The notes beneath the pieces are model-generated. The model did not search any database, was not told where the DNA came from, and saw only the letters and a program-made list of their open reading frames with translations. From assembly GCA_017453085.1 (NCBI GenBank), contig JAFTKV010000097.1, positions 1 through 8,819 of the forward strand: a stretch of DNA of 8,819 nt. Reading direction: 5' to 3'. The translations under genes were made by a program, and so were the position numbers. Each line of letters starts with the position of its first letter. The first letter of the stretch is position 1. Below are positions 6,479 to 8,819 of the stretch, piece by piece. This DNA is from Clostridia bacterium (GTDB taxonomy: Bacteria; Bacillota; Clostridia; Oscillospirales; CAG-272).

Positions 6479-6487
6479 ATTGTAACA
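6479..6487 (-). promoter_or_regulatory. extended -10 promoter of the small lipoprotein gene
   Basis: The minus strand reads TGTTACAAT, a TG-n-TACAAT extended -10, with a predicted start near 6472 and a leader of about 34 bases to the ATG at 6438. No clear -35 is present at 16-18 bases. Confidence 0.5.
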
Positions 6488-6549
6488 CAAAAGCTTTTCT
6501 CATATCGTTTCACCACTATTGCGGTTTACTTTGCAATTAAGTGTGTGGA

Positions 6550-8819
6550 TTAATCGGTCAGCAGTCGGGGATTGCCGTCTGCGGTAGTCCAGCGGTGGAG
6601 CAGGTTGGGGGAGATGCCTGCAACGGTTGCCGCCTCGGAGAGATCTTGGTTCAGACGATCTGCCATTTCGGCGGTGCTCAGCTCGGTCTCGTTCTTGGGA
6701 GTGGAGGGATCCACGCCTGCGGTGGTGTTGGGCAAGCCCGGGCGATAGTAATTGCCGTAGAAGGTGCCGCCTCTGCCGTCGTTATAGCAGTTGATGGGGG
6801 AGATGGCGATGCTGCCGCTCAGCTCGCCGATAAACAGACAGCCTGCGATCACGCCGCCGCCACCCTCGTTGGAGTTGGCGATGCCGCCGGCACGCTCCGC
6901 CGACAGGGTCATGGACGAGCCGCAATTGACGATTACGCCGCCGCGGCGCACGCTTCGGCAGATGCCCGATGCGTGATAGACGTTGTGGATGCTACCCTCG
7001 GTGAACAGGTTCATCACAGTGCCGTACACGTAGGGGAAGATGCAGCCCTCGTCTCCGCTGATCTGTGCGCGGATCACGTATCCTGCGCCGTCGTAAACGC
7101 CTGCGAAGCTGCAATCCTTGCCAAGACCGGAGTAGTTTTCCACAGAGGTCATATCAATGTTGGCAGTCTGACGGAAATAGGTGCCCGCGAAGCTCTGGCC
7201 GCTCTTCATGCAAAGGGTCAGATTCATGAAATCTGCCGCCGTGCCCACCCGATAGGGATCGGAAGCGGTACCCTTGCCCTGTAGGGACAGGGATCCGTCG
7301 AAGGCGTAGGAGGGATCGTTGAGATAGCCGTCCATCCAGGCAATTCGCCGGGTCATCCAGCTTGCGTAATACTCGTACTGTGCAGTATAGGAGTGGAGCT
7401 CCAGCACCTGAGGCGGCTCCAGATTGATCCGCTGGCTGAAGATCTTCCATTTTTCAAAATTGCGGCTGTAGGCGTTGAAGCCGCGTTTTGCCTCGGCAAG
7501 GATGTCGTCGGGGATCTGGTCGATCTCGCCCTTCAGCTCGTTCCAGCGTTCGACGATCAGCTTGCGGAACCAGTTATACTGCACCAGCGTGCAGAACCAG
7601 CCGTTGTCCTGCATCTGTCCGCTGACGCCTGCCCACAGTCCGTCGGGATACGCACAGCCCTCGTCGGCATTGCCGCCGGACAGATCGAAGTCCCAGATCG
7701 GGCCGAAGTGCAGCACCTCTCCCGTTACCGTGGCGTCGTAGTACATATAGAAGGAGTCCCAGCCGTCGTCCTTGTTCTTGAACAGCTCCTCCACGATATA
7801 GGCGTCCACTACCGAATCAATGTCCAGCAGCTGTTCTATCTCGCTTTGATCGCCGCGTCGCACTGCATCCCAGCAGGTCTGCACGATGCTTGCGATATAG
7901 GATTGCTGGCGATTGTACAGATCGGGGCTTGCAGACAGATCGTTCTTGGTCTCGTAGGCTCTGCCGCCTGCGTGGAAGACGTTTTCGGCAGAGTAGTTGG
8001 ACATTTCAATGAAATAGCCGGTGAGCAGGCTTTCGGGATTCTCGGCGATGTTCACCCGCTTCTCGTGAACCTGATTCTGCTCGCATAGGAGGTAGACGCC
8101 CCGATATTCGCCGTTGAGGTAGAGATCAACGCTGGTCGCCGAGGACATGAAGGTGAGTCCCTCCAGCTTGCGGGCGAAGTTCAGGGTGATGTAGTTGCGG
8201 ATCAGCGATTTATCGCAATGGTTTGCGATCAGCGTCCAGGATTTTGCCTTGCCGTCGCCCTGTCCCAGCAGATTCTGCTTTTTGGACAGCTTGATGCGGT
8301 AGGACTTCTTGGGGGTGTTCCAGGAAAAGTTGCCTCTGCCGCGGATCTCCATCTCCATTTCCTCCACTACGTACTCGTCGGCGCAGTTGGAGAGGGCGAA
8401 GGTGCCGCTGATGTATTCGGTTTTGGAGGCTACGTCTGCGCCCGTGGAGGTGGTGATGCTGACGATGGGCAGCTCCAGCGCGTCGTATTCGAAAATCGCG
8501 GTGTAAACGGTGTTTTTCGTGGGGCAGTCGTCGCTGCGGATCAGATCGCCCTTTCCGTCACTCCAGCCAACGAATTTATAGCCCAGATTGGTGCTGACCT
8601 TCACCGGAGTGGAGTATTTTTCGCCGTAGCGGAGATTCTGTATGGTGGTGCCGGTAAGATAACCGCCATGGGAATCGTTGACGACGTAGCGCACCGTAAT
8701 AGCAGTTCCCTTGGCGGGCTCCTGCGGAGGCTCGGTAGGCTTGGTGGTGATGGGTTTTACGGTTGTAGTGGGCTTTTTCGTAGTGGTTGCAGGCTTAGGA
8801 GTGGTGGTAGGCTTTTTCG
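6550..8819 (-). CDS. CotH-family kinase with InlB-like repeat and GLUG-like C-terminus (N-terminus cut by window edge)
   Basis: At least 755 residues; the frame is open to the right edge, so the GTG at 8692-8694 is not the start. The visible N-terminus is a Lys/Thr/Pro linker (PTTTPKPATTTKKPTTTVKP); the signal peptide is missing but likely lipoprotein-type by comparison with the paralogue. Next come an InlB-like repeat (YKFVGWSDG, near 8555-8575), then the CotH kinase domain: MEIRGRGNFSW (near 8320-8352), KKSYRIKL, EELFKNKDDGW, and metal-binding WDFD (7684-7695). After the kinase, GTASDPYRV (near 7244-7270) opens a region typical of GLUG-motif proteins, with YFRQTANIDM and RAGGIANS, reaching the stop at 6550-6552. 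GLUG repeats are found in surface and adhesin-like proteins. The kinase part closely matches the CotH protein at 3724-5346, including 56 identical bases, so the pair arose by duplication. Substrate unknown. Confidence 0.92.
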   Translation of the reverse strand, partial: KKPTTTPKPATTTKKPTTTVKPITTKPTEPPQEPAKGTAITVRYVVNDSHGGYLTGTTIQNLRYGEKYSTPVKVSTNLGYKFVGWSDGKGDLIRSDDCPTKNTVYTAIFEYDALELPIVSITTSTGADVASKTEYISGTFALSNCADEYVVEEMEMEIRGRGNFSWNTPKKSYRIKLSKKQNLLGQGDGKAKSWTLIANHCDKSLIRNYITLNFARKLEGLTFMSSATSVDLYLNGEYRGVYLLCEQNQVHEKRVNIAENPESLLTGYFIEMSNYSAENVFHAGGRAYETKNDLSASPDLYNRQQSYIASIVQTCWDAVRRGDQSEIEQLLDIDSVVDAYIVEELFKNKDDGWDSFYMYYDATVTGEVLHFGPIWDFDLSGGNADEGCAYPDGLWAGVSGQMQDNGWFCTLVQYNWFRKLIVERWNELKGEIDQIPDDILAEAKRGFNAYSRNFEKWKIFSQRINLEPPQVLELHSYTAQYEYYASWMTRRIAWMDGYLNDPSYAFDGSLSLQGKGTASDPYRVGTAADFMNLTLCMKSGQSFAGTYFRQTANIDMTSVENYSGLGKDCSFAGVYDGAGYVIRAQISGDEGCIFPYVYGTVMNLFTEGSIHNVYHASGICRSVRRGGVIVNCGSSMTLSAERAGGIANSNEGGGGVIAGCLFIGELSGSIAISPINCYNDGRGGTFYGNYYRPGLPNTTAGVDPSTPKNETELSTAEMADRLNQDLSEAATVAGISPNLLHRWTTADGNPRLLTD

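Larger units (their letters stand above)
5511..6516. repeat. 15-base imperfect inverted repeat flanking the small lipoprotein gene
   Basis: GTGGTGAAACAATAT at 5511-5525 and ATATCGTTTCACCAC at 6502-6516 are reverse complements at 14 of 15 positions, including ten consecutive. The arms lie about 976 bases apart and enclose the AT-rich lipoprotein gene with its promoter. The match does not extend further on either side. Confidence 0.55.

Noticed and set aside
8692..8694. GTG as the start of the second CotH protein
   Set aside because: The frame stays open for 41 more codons to the window edge and encodes a Thr/Pro/Lys linker like that of the paralogue, so the true start is outside.

Overview
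This window looks like chromosome, or a metagenomic contig, of a gut-type Clostridia, most likely an Oscillospirales/Ruminococcaceae-like organism. The grounds are Gram-positive style lipoprotein signal peptides, strong GGAGG ribosome binding sites, CotH-domain lipoproteins with Thr/Pro linkers, and GLUG and InlB-like repeats. Taxonomy is inferred from protein style only. Most genes are GC-rich (60-base lines I counted were about 50-63% GC); the stretch around 5.36-6.54 kb is clearly AT-rich (35-40% in the lines counted).

Left part, plus strand: the C-terminal half of the membrane AAA+ zinc protease FtsH (1-989, cut by the window edge); a promoter with 17-bp spacing and a lipoprotein combining an SGNH/GDSL hydrolase domain with an N-terminal domain resembling accessory domains of glycosidases (1160-2398), ending in a clean hairpin; a 321-base intergenic stretch holding a palindromic element and a second near-consensus promoter; and a Gfo/Idh/MocA-family oxidoreductase (2720-3691). 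A bidirectional terminator at 3694-3725 separates it from the convergent minus-strand half.

Right part, minus strand: a complete CotH-type kinase lipoprotein (3724-5346); a 369-base noncoding stretch with a promoter-like extended -10, a large stem-loop and an intrinsic terminator, which together look like a small RNA or an attenuated leader; a small AT-rich unrecognised lipoprotein (5716-6438); and a second, larger CotH lipoprotein with a C-terminal GLUG-like region (6550 to beyond the right edge). The two CotH proteins are close paralogues with the same order: Thr/Pro linker, InlB-like repeat, CotH kinase domain.

All four genes outside ftsH and the oxidoreductase encode predicted lipoproteins, or (second CotH) a protein whose missing N-terminus is probably one. 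Together they suggest a surface module: CotH kinases that may phosphorylate exported proteins, an SGNH esterase that may act on extracellular glycans, and a cytoplasmic sugar-type oxidoreductase. The most unusual signals are the candidate RNA at about 5434-5548 and a 15-base inverted repeat (5511-5525 and 6502-6516) that flanks the AT-rich gene and would let the loop of that RNA pair with the stretch upstream of it.
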